Shown: in pieces, positions 16,384 to 24,182 of the stretch | How positions within the stretch are numbered: position 1 is the stretch's first letter | Layout of the letters: every line of letters starts with the position of its first letter | Source: Flavobacteriales bacterium | GTDB lineage: Bacteria > Bacteroidota > Bacteroidia > Flavobacteriales_F > PHOS-HE28 | Direction: 5' to 3' | NCBI GenBank assembly: GCA_016715895.1 | Contig: JADJXH010000004.1 | Location: forward strand, 744,001 to 808,000 | Length of the DNA stretch: 64,000 nt | Program-made: the position numbers and the translations under genes | The notes under the pieces: model-generated | What the model was told of the DNA's origin: nothing | Seen by the model: the letters and a program-made list of their open reading frames with translations, nothing else | The model's database searches: none

Positions 16384-16752
16384 ATGACCGACCGCTCCAC
16401 CGTTCTGCTGCTCGACCGCCTGAAGGCCCTGGCCGCCCGCAAAGCCCGCTTCGCCTACGATGTGCGCGGCCACAGCTACGTCACCACCGGTGTGGTGGCG
16501 CCCTACGCCCCCGAGAGCGGCCGCGAGGAGGGCACCGACCTTGCGGCCGTGCTGCGCCATGCCCTGGAGCACGACGGCGTGGTGACCGGAGTGCGCGGTG
16601 CGGACGGGCGCGTGCGCTTCACCAGCTGCCGGCTCTTCACCGACGTGCACAACGCAGTGGTCTTCGCCCGTGGACAGCGCCAACCGGCGGTGTACAACTG
16701 GAACCGGGAGGAGGAGGTGAGGGTGGAGGGGGTGGTGCAGGCGCACACCTGA
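16384..16752 (+). CDS. hypothetical protein
   Basis: A 122-residue soluble protein not recognised. It has no signal peptide or membrane segment. Visible features are a helical N-terminus (LLDRLKALAARKARFAYDV), a central helical segment and a strand-rich C-half (VRFTSCRLFTDVHNAVVF, then AVYNWNREEEVRVEGVV). Codon use matches the neighbours, which supports a real gene. GGACCTTCG 11 bases before the ATG is a weaker version of the local -7 element. Confidence 0.65.
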   Translation: MTDRSTVLLLDRLKALAARKARFAYDVRGHSYVTTGVVAPYAPESGREEGTDLAAVLRHALEHDGVVTGVRGADGRVRFTSCRLFTDVHNAVVFARGQRQPAVYNWNREEEVRVEGVVQAHT

Positions 16753-16856
16753 CCCACCAAGCCATCCGCTCGGTTCACACATCCACCCTCCCGATCCGCA
16801 CGAAATCAGGGGCGCTTCGCCCCGATCCGCCTAGGTTGCTGGACCATCGAACGCCC

Positions 16857-18323
16857 ATGCGCACGCTTCTTCCCGCGTTAGTGATCCTGTTCGCCGCCTG
16901 TGCTGGCACGCCAAGGGCCGAGACCACCGCCCCGCCCGACCGCGGCCCGCTGGGGCGCGACAACATGGCCTATCGCTTGGGTGGCGTGGTGCTGGAGGGC
17001 ACGGCCAACGATACGGAGCACAACAAGCCGCGCCCGCCGGTGAACAGCCGCATGGTGGCCCTGCCGATGATCGCGCAGTTCGACGCCTGGAGCCGGTACG
17101 ACAGCGTGGCCGAGCCCGTGCACCTGAAGGCCGACCGCCGACCGGCCGCGGAGCGCACGGTGACCAACAAGGAGAAGGCCATCAGCTACGCGGTGTGCCG
17201 CACCCTCTGCGTGGTGTATCCGGCGGACAGCGCCCTCTTCCTGGGGCGTTTGAAGGAGTTCGGCTACGACCCCGACGACCGCAGCCTGGACCCCGCCACG
17301 CCACAGGGCATCGGCAACCTGGCCGCCCGCAGCGTGATCGAGGCCCGCAAGGACGACGGCAGCAACATGTTCGGCACCGATGCCCGTGCCGACACCATCT
17401 ACGGCGACTACACGCACTACACCCCGGTGAACCCGCCGGACAAGATGAACGACATCAACCGCTGGCAGCCCAAGTATTTCTCCCTGGAAGGCAAGCGCTG
17501 GGCACCGGGTTGCCTGTCGCCCCACTGGGGTCATGTCCGTCCCTTCGCGCTGGACAGCGCCGGCCAGTTCCGGCCGCCCGCCCCGCCGGTGATGGGCGAC
17601 AGCCTGCTGGAGGCCCAGGTGCGCGAGGTGGTGGCCCTGCAGGCCGCGCTCACCAACGAGCAGAAGGCGCTCGTGGAGTTCATGCGCGACGGCCCCCGCA
17701 GTGTGCAGCAGGCGGGCCACTGGCTCATCTTCGCCCGCGATGTCAGCATCCGCGACCAGCACGACCTGGACCAGGACGTGAAGATGTACTTCGTGGTGGC
17801 CACCACGGCGATGGATTGCTTCATCGCCTGCTGGGACGCCAAGATGTTCTACGACAACAGCCGGCCGTATCAACAGGTGCACGCCTTGTTGGGCGACGAG
17901 GACATCGTGGGCTGGGGCGGTCCGCACAAGGGCATGGTGAAGATGAAGGGCCGCGACTGGCGCCCCTATTCCCCGGATTACTTCCTGTGCCCGCCCTTCC
18001 CGGCCTATCCCAGCGGCCACAGCACGGTGAGCGGTGGTTGCAGCAAGGCGCTGGAGCTGTTCACCGGCAGCGACCGCTACGGGGTGCAGGTGCGCCTGCT
18101 ACCCGGCTGGCTCACCGAACCGGGCATCACCCAGGACAGCATCACCCTGGACTTCCCCACCTTCAGCAGCACCGCCGAGCAGGCCGGTTTCAGTCGCGTG
18201 CTGGGCGGCTACCACATCCAATTCGACAACGTGGAGGGCTTGGAGCTGGGCCGCCGCGTGGCCGAGGTGGCCTACGCGAAGTGCAAGGCCCACATCGAGG
18301 GCCGCGCCAAGCCTGAGGTCTGA
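16857..18323 (+). CDS. vanadium-dependent haloperoxidase-like (PAP2-fold) lipoprotein
   Basis: A 488-residue protein with a lipobox at the N-terminus (LFAAC/AG), so probably lipid-anchored. The C-half carries the vanadate/phosphate site of the vanadium haloperoxidase-acid phosphatase superfamily: WDAKMFYDNSRP (Lys and Arg), YPSGHSTVSGG (His388) and SRVLGGYHIQFDN (Arg447, His453). All expected oxyanion-binding residues are present. Members either oxidise halides or hydrolyse phosphate; sequence alone does not settle which. Two Cys residues (ICYAVCRTLC region around 110-120) could form a disulfide. It is flanked by an unrelated small gene and converges with ybeY. Confidence 0.85.
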   Translation: MRTLLPALVILFAACAGTPRAETTAPPDRGPLGRDNMAYRLGGVVLEGTANDTEHNKPRPPVNSRMVALPMIAQFDAWSRYDSVAEPVHLKADRRPAAERTVTNKEKAISYAVCRTLCVVYPADSALFLGRLKEFGYDPDDRSLDPATPQGIGNLAARSVIEARKDDGSNMFGTDARADTIYGDYTHYTPVNPPDKMNDINRWQPKYFSLEGKRWAPGCLSPHWGHVRPFALDSAGQFRPPAPPVMGDSLLEAQVREVVALQAALTNEQKALVEFMRDGPRSVQQAGHWLIFARDVSIRDQHDLDQDVKMYFVVATTAMDCFIACWDAKMFYDNSRPYQQVHALLGDEDIVGWGGPHKGMVKMKGRDWRPYSPDYFLCPPFPAYPSGHSTVSGGCSKALELFTGSDRYGVQVRLLPGWLTEPGITQDSITLDFPTFSSTAEQAGFSRVLGGYHIQFDNVEGLELGRRVAEVAYAKCKAHIEGRAKPEV

Positions 18324-18332
18324 TCGGTAGCC

Positions 18333-18758
18333 TCAGCGGTCCAGCCAGGCGAGGTACTTGTCCTCCAGGGCGCGCATGGCGGCCTTCTGCGCCTTGGTGC
18401 GGTCGGTGTGGCCCAGCAGGTGCAGCAGGCCGTGCACCATCACGCGGTGCAGTTCGTGCCGGGCGCTTACCCCGAACGCCGCAGCGTTCTCACGGATGCG
18501 GTCGGTGCTGAGGAGCACATCGCCGCTGGCCCCGTTGCTGCTCTCCACCGGGAAGGTGATGACGTCCGTGTAGTCGTCGTGCTGAAGGTAGGTGCGGTTG
18601 TAAGCCAGCAGGGCTTTGTCGCCCATGGCCACGAAGCAGACCCGGTCGATGCGGCTGCCATGGTCGGCGGCCACGCGCTGCAACCAGTGGCGCAGACGCG
18701 TGCGGTCGCGGAAGGGGTCGGGGACGTCCTGGACGAGGAAGGTGACCGGGGGGGCCAT
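18333..18758 (-). CDS. ybeY: endoribonuclease YbeY (rRNA maturation)
   Basis: A 141-residue metalloprotein of standard length. The zinc motif HGLLHLLGHTD (HxxxHxxxxxH) near residues 107-117 is intact, preceded by the family segment YRNYTDVITFP-like DDYTDVITFPVE. YbeY trims 16S rRNA and takes part in ribosome quality control. Its ATG overlaps the stop of the RsbW-like gene by one base (TGATG), so it is translationally coupled as the last gene of a three-gene minus-strand operon. Confidence 0.94.
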   Translation of the reverse strand: MAPPVTFLVQDVPDPFRDRTRLRHWLQRVAADHGSRIDRVCFVAMGDKALLAYNRTYLQHDDYTDVITFPVESSNGASGDVLLSTDRIRENAAAFGVSARHELHRVMVHGLLHLLGHTDRTKAQKAAMRALEDKYLAWLDR

Positions 18759-19195
18759 CACTCCTTCACCGCGGCGGTGCTGAAGGCCATGGCCACCGTG
18801 GCGCCGTTGTCGCTGAAGGCGATCTCGTCCGCCAGCGCGCGCATCAGGAAAACGCCGCGTCCGTGGGGCTTCTCGATGTTCTCCGGGTCGGTGGGGTCGG
18901 GCAGGTGGTCGTGGTCGAAGCCCGCGCCCTGGTCCTTCACCACGAAGACCACGCGGTCGCCGTCCACGTGGTAGCCCACGGTGACCTGCCTGGCGGGGTC
19001 CTGCCGGTTGCCGTGGTGGATGGCGTTGTTCACCGCCTCGGTGAGGGCGATGAGGATGTTGCCATAGTGCGACTCGTGGACATTGAGCCGCCCGCACACA
19101 TCATCGATCATCTTCTCCACCAGGGCGATGTTCTCCGCCCGGCTGGGGAAGTCGATCCGCTCGGTGAACTGCACATCCTCGGTCAGCGCCGTCAT
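18758..19195 (-). CDS. RsbW-like serine kinase / anti-sigma regulatory ATPase
   Basis: A 145-residue single-domain GHKL ATPase. The N box (ALTEAVNNAIHHGN), G1 box (VKDQGAGFD) and a glycine-rich lid (GRGVFLMRAL) are intact. This family includes the partner-switching kinases RsbW and SpoIIAB. No anti-sigma antagonist or PP2C phosphatase is adjacent. In Bacteroidota this gene commonly sits beside ybeY, so it may have a ribosome- or growth-linked role rather than classical sigma control. It lies 8 bases downstream of the long coiled-coil gene and overlaps ybeY. Confidence 0.85.
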   Translation of the reverse strand: MTALTEDVQFTERIDFPSRAENIALVEKMIDDVCGRLNVHESHYGNILIALTEAVNNAIHHGNRQDPARQVTVGYHVDGDRVVFVVKDQGAGFDHDHLPDPTDPENIEKPHGRGVFLMRALADEIAFSDNGATVAMAFSTAAVKE

Positions 19196-19203
19196 CGCGT
19201 GGT

Positions 19204-22200
19204 TCAGGGTGTGTCAAAAGTACCGAAATAGTCGTTCACGCGGTCGCGGTAGTACGGCTTGAGGCCGGCGGGCACGGTGCGGAGCAGCTCCGCTTCGCGG
19301 GCCTTGCGCTGCTGGTAGTCGAAGAAGCGCGCGGGATCCTCGGCGGGACGGTCGCGGCCTTCGTTGCTGGTGCGCTTCTGGTCGAGCTCCCGTTCGCGCT
19401 CGGCCTTCTCGGCCTCCAGCAGGCGGGTCATGATGTCCTGCTGGCGGCGCAGGGTCTCGGGGGTGATGTTCTTGTTGACGATGTCCTTCTCCTGTCGCTC
19501 CATCTGTTCGGCGAGCTTGTTGAGGCCGTTGCCGGCGCCGCTGCCGTCCTTGTTGAGCTCCTGGGCCATGCGCTGCATCTCCTTGCGGATGGCGGCCTGC
19601 TGGGCGGCGAGCTGGGCGAGCTGCTGGCTCATGCCGGGCATCTTGCCGCCGGGGTTCTGCTGACCGGGTTTCTCACCCTTCTTCTTCCCCTCCTCCATGG
19701 CCTTGCGCATGGCGTCCAGCTGTTTCTGCATGGCCTCCTGCTGGGCCTTCATCTTGGCCATGCTGGGCTTCTTGCCTTGGCCGCTGCCGGTGCCGCCGGG
19801 TTTGTTGCACTGGCCGTTGCCGGGCATCTGGCTCTGCATCTGCTGCTGCATCTGCTGGAGGGCCTCGTCCAGCAGCAGGGCCAGGTTGTTCAGGGCGGTC
19901 ATGGCGCGCTGCTGGTCGTCGGCGGCCATCGGCTTGTGGCGCTCGTTGGCGCGGGCCTCGCCCACATGCTCCAGGGCCTGGTCCATGTGGCCGTTCACCG
20001 CGTTCATCTCCCGGTTCACGGTGCCCTGGATCTGGGGCACGCGCTTGCTGAGGGCGAAGAGGCTGTCCTCGATCACCTTGGCGCTGCCGCGCAGTTCGCG
20101 CTGCTCGCGGCCCAGTTCCAGGAAGCGCGGGTCGCGTACGCCGGTGGCCTTCAACCCGTCCATCACCCGCTCCTGGTCGAAGCTCAGCTCCACGATGTTC
20201 TCCAGCAGCTGACGCAGCGCGTCCATGTCCTCCTCCTGTTGCTGCTGCTGGCCGCTCTGCATGCCGCTCTTCATCTGGAAGGCCATCTGCTTCATCTGGT
20301 CGGCGGCGTTCTGCTGGCTCTGGCCGGCCTTCTGGTTCTGCTTCTTTTCCAGCTGCTCGCTGCTCTGCTGCTGCTGTTGCTGGATCTGCTCCTCGGAGGG
20401 TGCGGTGTCCGGCAGGTCCAGCGGTTTCTCCAGTTCCTGGTTCTTCTTCTCCAGTTCATCCACCTGCTCGCGGATGTCCTCGAAGGCCTTGTTGAGCGAG
20501 TCCTGCCGCTGCTGAAGTTCGTCCTGGGGCTGGTCGCCGGCCTTGGTGTCCTCGGCCAGCTTCTCCTGCTCGTCCGCCAGCTTCTCCAGCTGCTCGGCGA
20601 TGTCCTCGGCGCGTTGCTCCACCTCCATCTGCTTGAAGAGCTCCAGGCTGCGGTCGAGCTCCTTCTCGATGTCCTCCTGGCTCATCTTCATCTCGTCCAT
20701 CTTGTCCAGCAGCTTCTCCTTGTCCAGCTTGTCGAGCATCTCCTGCATCTGGCGGTAGAGCTCCTTCATCTCCTCGCTCAGCACGTCCTCGAAGAGCTCC
20801 TGCAGGCGCTGTTGCTTCTCCAGCACGCGCTCGTCCACCTGCCGGAACTCCTGCTGCTGCTGTTGCTGCTGGCGCAGTTGTTCGGTGGAGCGTTCGATGT
20901 TGCGCTCCAACTGCTTCTGCCGGTCGAGCAGTTTCTGCATGCGCTGCTGGTCCTGCCAGTCGGGTTGCTTCTTGTCGAGCAGGTCGCGGCGCATGCGCTC
21001 CAGTTCGCGCTGCAGGTCCTGGGCCTCCTTGATGCCCTGCTTGAGGTCCTGGGCGATGGCCTCGCTCTGTTCGGCGCGCTGCTGGGCCAGGGCCTCCAGG
21101 GTGGGCGCTTCGAAGACCAGCGTGGCGCTGCGGGTGCGCTTGGCGCCGTTCACCCCGTCGTTGTCCCACACCTCGAACCAGTACTCCACCTTGTCGCCGG
21201 GCTGCAGGGGCAGGTCGATCAGGTCCCAGGCGTGCAGGAACTCCTGCCTCACCTGGCGGCGGTCCACGGAGAGGTCCTGCACCCCTTCACGCCGGTCGGC
21301 GGGCACGCTGTCGCCGCCGGTGATGAAGCGGTAGGCGAACTGCAGGCGGGTGAAGCCGTGGTCGTCGCCGATGGTGCCGCGGAAGTAGCGGCGCTTGAGG
21401 GCGGCGCTGTCCACGCGCTCCTCCACGGCGATGGTGGGGTGCAGGTCGGGCACCACCTCGATGCGGTGGTCGGGGGCGTTGGCGGGGCCGCGCTCGCCGT
21501 GGCGCGGGAGCATGCGGTAGGTGAGGGGCTGCAGCACGCGGCGGCTGGCGGCGAAGCGGTCGTCACCGGTGGGGCTCAGGCGGTAGGTGCTGTCGGCGAA
21601 GGCCATGTCGAGCTGCTGGGCGCTGCGCGTGCCGATGCTCCAGGTGAGGCGGCTGCCGGCCGGCACGGTGGCATCGCCGGCGGTGCGCAGTGCCTCCCTG
21701 GGCAGACCCAGGTAGGCCGGCGGCTCCACGGTGAGCACCACGTCAAGCACAGCGGGATCGGGGACCACCGTGAGCATGAAGTCGTCGCTGGTGAAGCCTT
21801 CGGCGGTGAGCTGGAACGGCGTGTCGCTGCCCACGTTGCGGAACCGGTGGCGGAAGCGGCCCACACCGTCCTTCACCAGCGGGATGGCGCGGCCGTCGAC
21901 CAGCACGTCCACCTGCTGGGGCAGCACGGCGCCCTCCACGGCCACCTCCAGTTCGAAGTCCTGCTGCTCGGGCACCTCGAGGGCGGGGTTGCGCACCACG
22001 AAGCGGAACGGCGCTTCGGGGGCGAAGGTGCTGCCGTGGCGGATGAGGCGTTGTGTGGGCCCGGTGATGAAGGAGGGGGCGGCCACGAGGAGCAGCAGCA
22101 GCACCATCAACGGGGGCAGGGCGAAGCGGAGATAGCGCGTGTTGCGGCGCAGGTCGATGGCGTTGGCGAAGGGGATGGGCCCCAGTTCGCGGCTGCGCTG

Positions 22201-22602
22201 GGCGATGCTGGCCTCGATGAGGTCGCGGTGGCGGGGGTCATGCGCGGCCTGGTCCTTCAGCTGCAGGGTGTTCAGCAGCTTGTCCTTCACCTCGCCGAAG
22301 TGGGCGCCGATGATGCGGGCGGCCTCGGCGTGGCTGATCACCGGTCCCAGGCGGAAGAGCTTCACCAGGGGCCAGGCGACGAAGCGCGCCAGCACGGCCG
22401 TGGCGGCCAGCAGGTAGCCGTAGAAGAGGACGGTGCGCACCCCGGTGCCGAAGCGGCCCACGTATTCCAGACCGGCGGCCAGCAGATAGGCCAGCACCAG
22501 CAGGCCCACGCTGTACAAGGCCCCGCGCAGCAGTTGGTCCTTGTAGTACTTGCGCGTGAACGCGTCGAGCTTGGCGATCAGCAGGTCGTGGTCGGAGGCC
22601 AT
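19204..22602 (-). CDS. very long membrane-anchored coiled-coil protein (DUF4175-like)
   Basis: A 1132-residue protein. Membrane helices lie at about 27-46 and 57-77, then about 158-175. A beta-rich extracytoplasmic region (about 180-540) follows, with Ig-like strand patterns. From about 545 on it is almost wholly helical, very rich in Gln, Glu, Lys and Met with many Q runs, and a Gly/Pro-Met rich stretch near 930-1010; it ends in YYRDRVNDYFGTFDTP. This matches the DUF4175-type proteins found upstream of the RsbW-like gene and ybeY in related bacteria. Function is unknown; a structural or scaffold role at the envelope is inferred. MASDHDLLIA is chosen as start, 27 bases after a -7 element. Confidence 0.8.
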   Translation of the reverse strand: MASDHDLLIAKLDAFTRKYYKDQLLRGALYSVGLLVLAYLLAAGLEYVGRFGTGVRTVLFYGYLLAATAVLARFVAWPLVKLFRLGPVISHAEAARIIGAHFGEVKDKLLNTLQLKDQAAHDPRHRDLIEASIAQRSRELGPIPFANAIDLRRNTRYLRFALPPLMVLLLLLVAAPSFITGPTQRLIRHGSTFAPEAPFRFVVRNPALEVPEQQDFELEVAVEGAVLPQQVDVLVDGRAIPLVKDGVGRFRHRFRNVGSDTPFQLTAEGFTSDDFMLTVVPDPAVLDVVLTVEPPAYLGLPREALRTAGDATVPAGSRLTWSIGTRSAQQLDMAFADSTYRLSPTGDDRFAASRRVLQPLTYRMLPRHGERGPANAPDHRIEVVPDLHPTIAVEERVDSAALKRRYFRGTIGDDHGFTRLQFAYRFITGGDSVPADRREGVQDLSVDRRQVRQEFLHAWDLIDLPLQPGDKVEYWFEVWDNDGVNGAKRTRSATLVFEAPTLEALAQQRAEQSEAIAQDLKQGIKEAQDLQRELERMRRDLLDKKQPDWQDQQRMQKLLDRQKQLERNIERSTEQLRQQQQQQQEFRQVDERVLEKQQRLQELFEDVLSEEMKELYRQMQEMLDKLDKEKLLDKMDEMKMSQEDIEKELDRSLELFKQMEVEQRAEDIAEQLEKLADEQEKLAEDTKAGDQPQDELQQRQDSLNKAFEDIREQVDELEKKNQELEKPLDLPDTAPSEEQIQQQQQQSSEQLEKKQNQKAGQSQQNAADQMKQMAFQMKSGMQSGQQQQQEEDMDALRQLLENIVELSFDQERVMDGLKATGVRDPRFLELGREQRELRGSAKVIEDSLFALSKRVPQIQGTVNREMNAVNGHMDQALEHVGEARANERHKPMAADDQQRAMTALNNLALLLDEALQQMQQQMQSQMPGNGQCNKPGGTGSGQGKKPSMAKMKAQQEAMQKQLDAMRKAMEEGKKKGEKPGQQNPGGKMPGMSQQLAQLAAQQAAIRKEMQRMAQELNKDGSGAGNGLNKLAEQMERQEKDIVNKNITPETLRRQQDIMTRLLEAEKAERERELDQKRTSNEGRDRPAEDPARFFDYQQRKAREAELLRTVPAGLKPYYRDRVNDYFGTFDTP

Positions 22603-22629
22603 CGGCAGTGGCGCAGGAGCGCCATGGTG

Positions 22630-22637
22630 TAAAGGTA
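22630..22637 (-). promoter_or_regulatory. -7 element of the DUF4175-like operon
   Basis: TACCTTTA on the minus strand, 27 bases before the ATG. It probably drives the three-gene operon ending in ybeY. Confidence 0.45.
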
Positions 22638-22777
22638 GGGGAGTGGGCAGGGGGCGCGGACCGCCATCGGTACACCGCAGGGTGTTAAAAGGATCGAAGG
22701 CGGGGCGGACCGGTATATCATGACTGGATCCTAGCCCCACTGTGGCCCAAGATCAAGCTAGGTTCAGGTCCGAAATT

Positions 22778-22788
22778 CCCCGATGTGA
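22778..22788. repeat. left direct repeat flanking the IS element
   Basis: CCCCGATGTGA, repeated at 24172-24182 on the other side of the element. Eleven bases is slightly longer than the 8-9 bp usual for this family, so one or two bases may match by chance. In the right copy the last A is the first base of the next gene's ATG. Confidence 0.8.
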
Positions 22789-24171
22789 GAGACTGTTCAG
22801 TAAAGTGTGTCAGGCCGGATTGCGAACTTCAACACCTGACCCATGGAGGACAAGACGGACAAGTTCGATTACGAAGCCTTCGAGAAGGAGGCCATGAAGC
22901 AATTGCTACTGGGCAAGCCCTTGAGCGGCAGCGATGGGGTGCTGACCCCGCTGGTGAAGCGACTGATGGAGGCCTCGCTACGGGGCGAGCTGAGCGCTCA
23001 CCTGGCCGAGGAGCCGCCTGGAGGTAACCGGCGCAACGGACATGGGCGCAAGCGGGTGAAGACCGCCCACGGAGAGGTGGAGATCGCCACGCCGCGCGAC
23101 CGTGAGGGAACCTTCGACCCGGTGCTGCTGCCCAAGCGCGAGCGCGTGCTGAACGCCGAGCTGGACATGAAGATCATCAAGCTCTACGGGCTTGGGATGA
23201 GCCAGCGCGACATAAGCGACCATGTGCGGGACCTGTACGGCATCGAGGTGAGCGAGGCCACGATCAGCGCGGTGACCGACCAGGTGATCGCCGATGTACA
23301 GACCTGGCGGCAGCGGCCCTTGGAGGCGCGCTACGCGATCGTGTGGCTCGATGCCATCCACTTCAAGGTGAAGCAGGAAGGGCGCGTGGTGAACAAGGCC
23401 GTATACACCGCCTTGGGCGTTGGCCCCGATGGCCACAAGGACCTGCTGGGCCTGTACGTGGGGCAGAGCGAAGGGGCCAAGTTCTGGCTGGGCGTGCTGG
23501 GCGACCTGCGCCAACGCGGCGTGGAGGACATGCTGATCGCATGCATCGACAACCTGAGCGGCTTCTCCGACGCGATCTCCTTGGTGTACCCACAGAGCGA
23601 TATCCAGCTCTGCATCGTGCACCAGGTGCGCAATACCCTGAAGTACATCAGCTACAAGCACTACAAGGAGGTGGTCAAGGACATGCGGGCCATCTACCGG
23701 GCCCCTGGTGAGCAGCAAGCGCTGCATGCCCTGGAGGTCTTCAGCGACAAATGGGGGGAACGCTACCCGCAGGCGGTGAGCTCCTGGCACACCAACTGGC
23801 CGCTGCTGGCCAGCCAGTACCGCTACAGCGAGCGCATCCGGCGGCTCATCTACACCACCAATCCCATCGAGGGCTTCCACGCTCAGCTGCGCAAGTACAC
23901 CAAGACCAAGCGCGTCTTCGACAACGACATGGCCCTGCTCAAGCTGCTCTATCTGGCCCAGCAGCGCATCGTGGAGAAAATGGCCGCCAAGCCCATCTTC
24001 GCTTGGAGGGAGATAGCCGCCGAGCTACGCCTGCTCTTCGGCCCACGCTTCGATCCACAGGCGATCAACACCGATCAACAGGTTCTGAGTCTCCCCCGGA
24101 CCCCCTCGTTCAAAACCCAACAACATCAACATCATCAGCAATAACGATGATGACACACTTTATCTAACAGA
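22789..24171 (+). mobile_element. IS256-family insertion sequence, apparently complete
   Basis: About 1.38 kb holding one transposase gene between imperfect terminal inverted repeats. 22791-22812 and the complement of 24151-24172 share the core CTGTT, three mismatched bases, and TAAAGTGTGTCA. Direct repeats CCCCGATGTGA flank it. The exact ends are uncertain by two to three bases because repeat and target duplication overlap. Intact ends, an intact transposase and intact target repeats suggest a fairly recent insertion. No second copy is present in the window. Confidence 0.9.
22843..24144 (+). CDS. IS256-family (mutator-type) transposase
   Basis: A 433-residue DDE transposase, somewhat longer than the usual 400. 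The N-terminal DNA-binding region contains GNRRNGHGRKRVKTAHGEVE and SQRDISDHVRDLYGIEVS. The catalytic core has Asp170 in IVWLDAIHFKV, Asp236 in ACIDNLSGF and Glu343 in TTNPIEGFHAQLR, followed by TKTKRVFDNDMALLKLLYL. All three acidic residues are present, so it is likely active. The tail is an unusual Gln/His run (KTQQHQHHQQ). It occupies nearly the whole element. Confidence 0.96.
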   Translation: MEDKTDKFDYEAFEKEAMKQLLLGKPLSGSDGVLTPLVKRLMEASLRGELSAHLAEEPPGGNRRNGHGRKRVKTAHGEVEIATPRDREGTFDPVLLPKRERVLNAELDMKIIKLYGLGMSQRDISDHVRDLYGIEVSEATISAVTDQVIADVQTWRQRPLEARYAIVWLDAIHFKVKQEGRVVNKAVYTALGVGPDGHKDLLGLYVGQSEGAKFWLGVLGDLRQRGVEDMLIACIDNLSGFSDAISLVYPQSDIQLCIVHQVRNTLKYISYKHYKEVVKDMRAIYRAPGEQQALHALEVFSDKWGERYPQAVSSWHTNWPLLASQYRYSERIRRLIYTTNPIEGFHAQLRKYTKTKRVFDNDMALLKLLYLAQQRIVEKMAAKPIFAWREIAAELRLLFGPRFDPQAINTDQQVLSLPRTPSFKTQQHQHHQQ

Positions 24172-24182
24172 CCCCGATGTGA
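24172..24182. repeat. right direct repeat flanking the IS element
   Basis: CCCCGATGTGA, the partner of 22778-22788. It ends on the first base of the ATG of the downstream T9SS cargo gene. Confidence 0.8.

Noticed and set aside
19777..22632. 951-codon plus-strand frame rich in Leu and His
   Set aside because: It mirrors the Gln/Glu coiled-coil gene on the minus strand; CAG/CTG-rich codons read as Leu/His. It has no domain sense.
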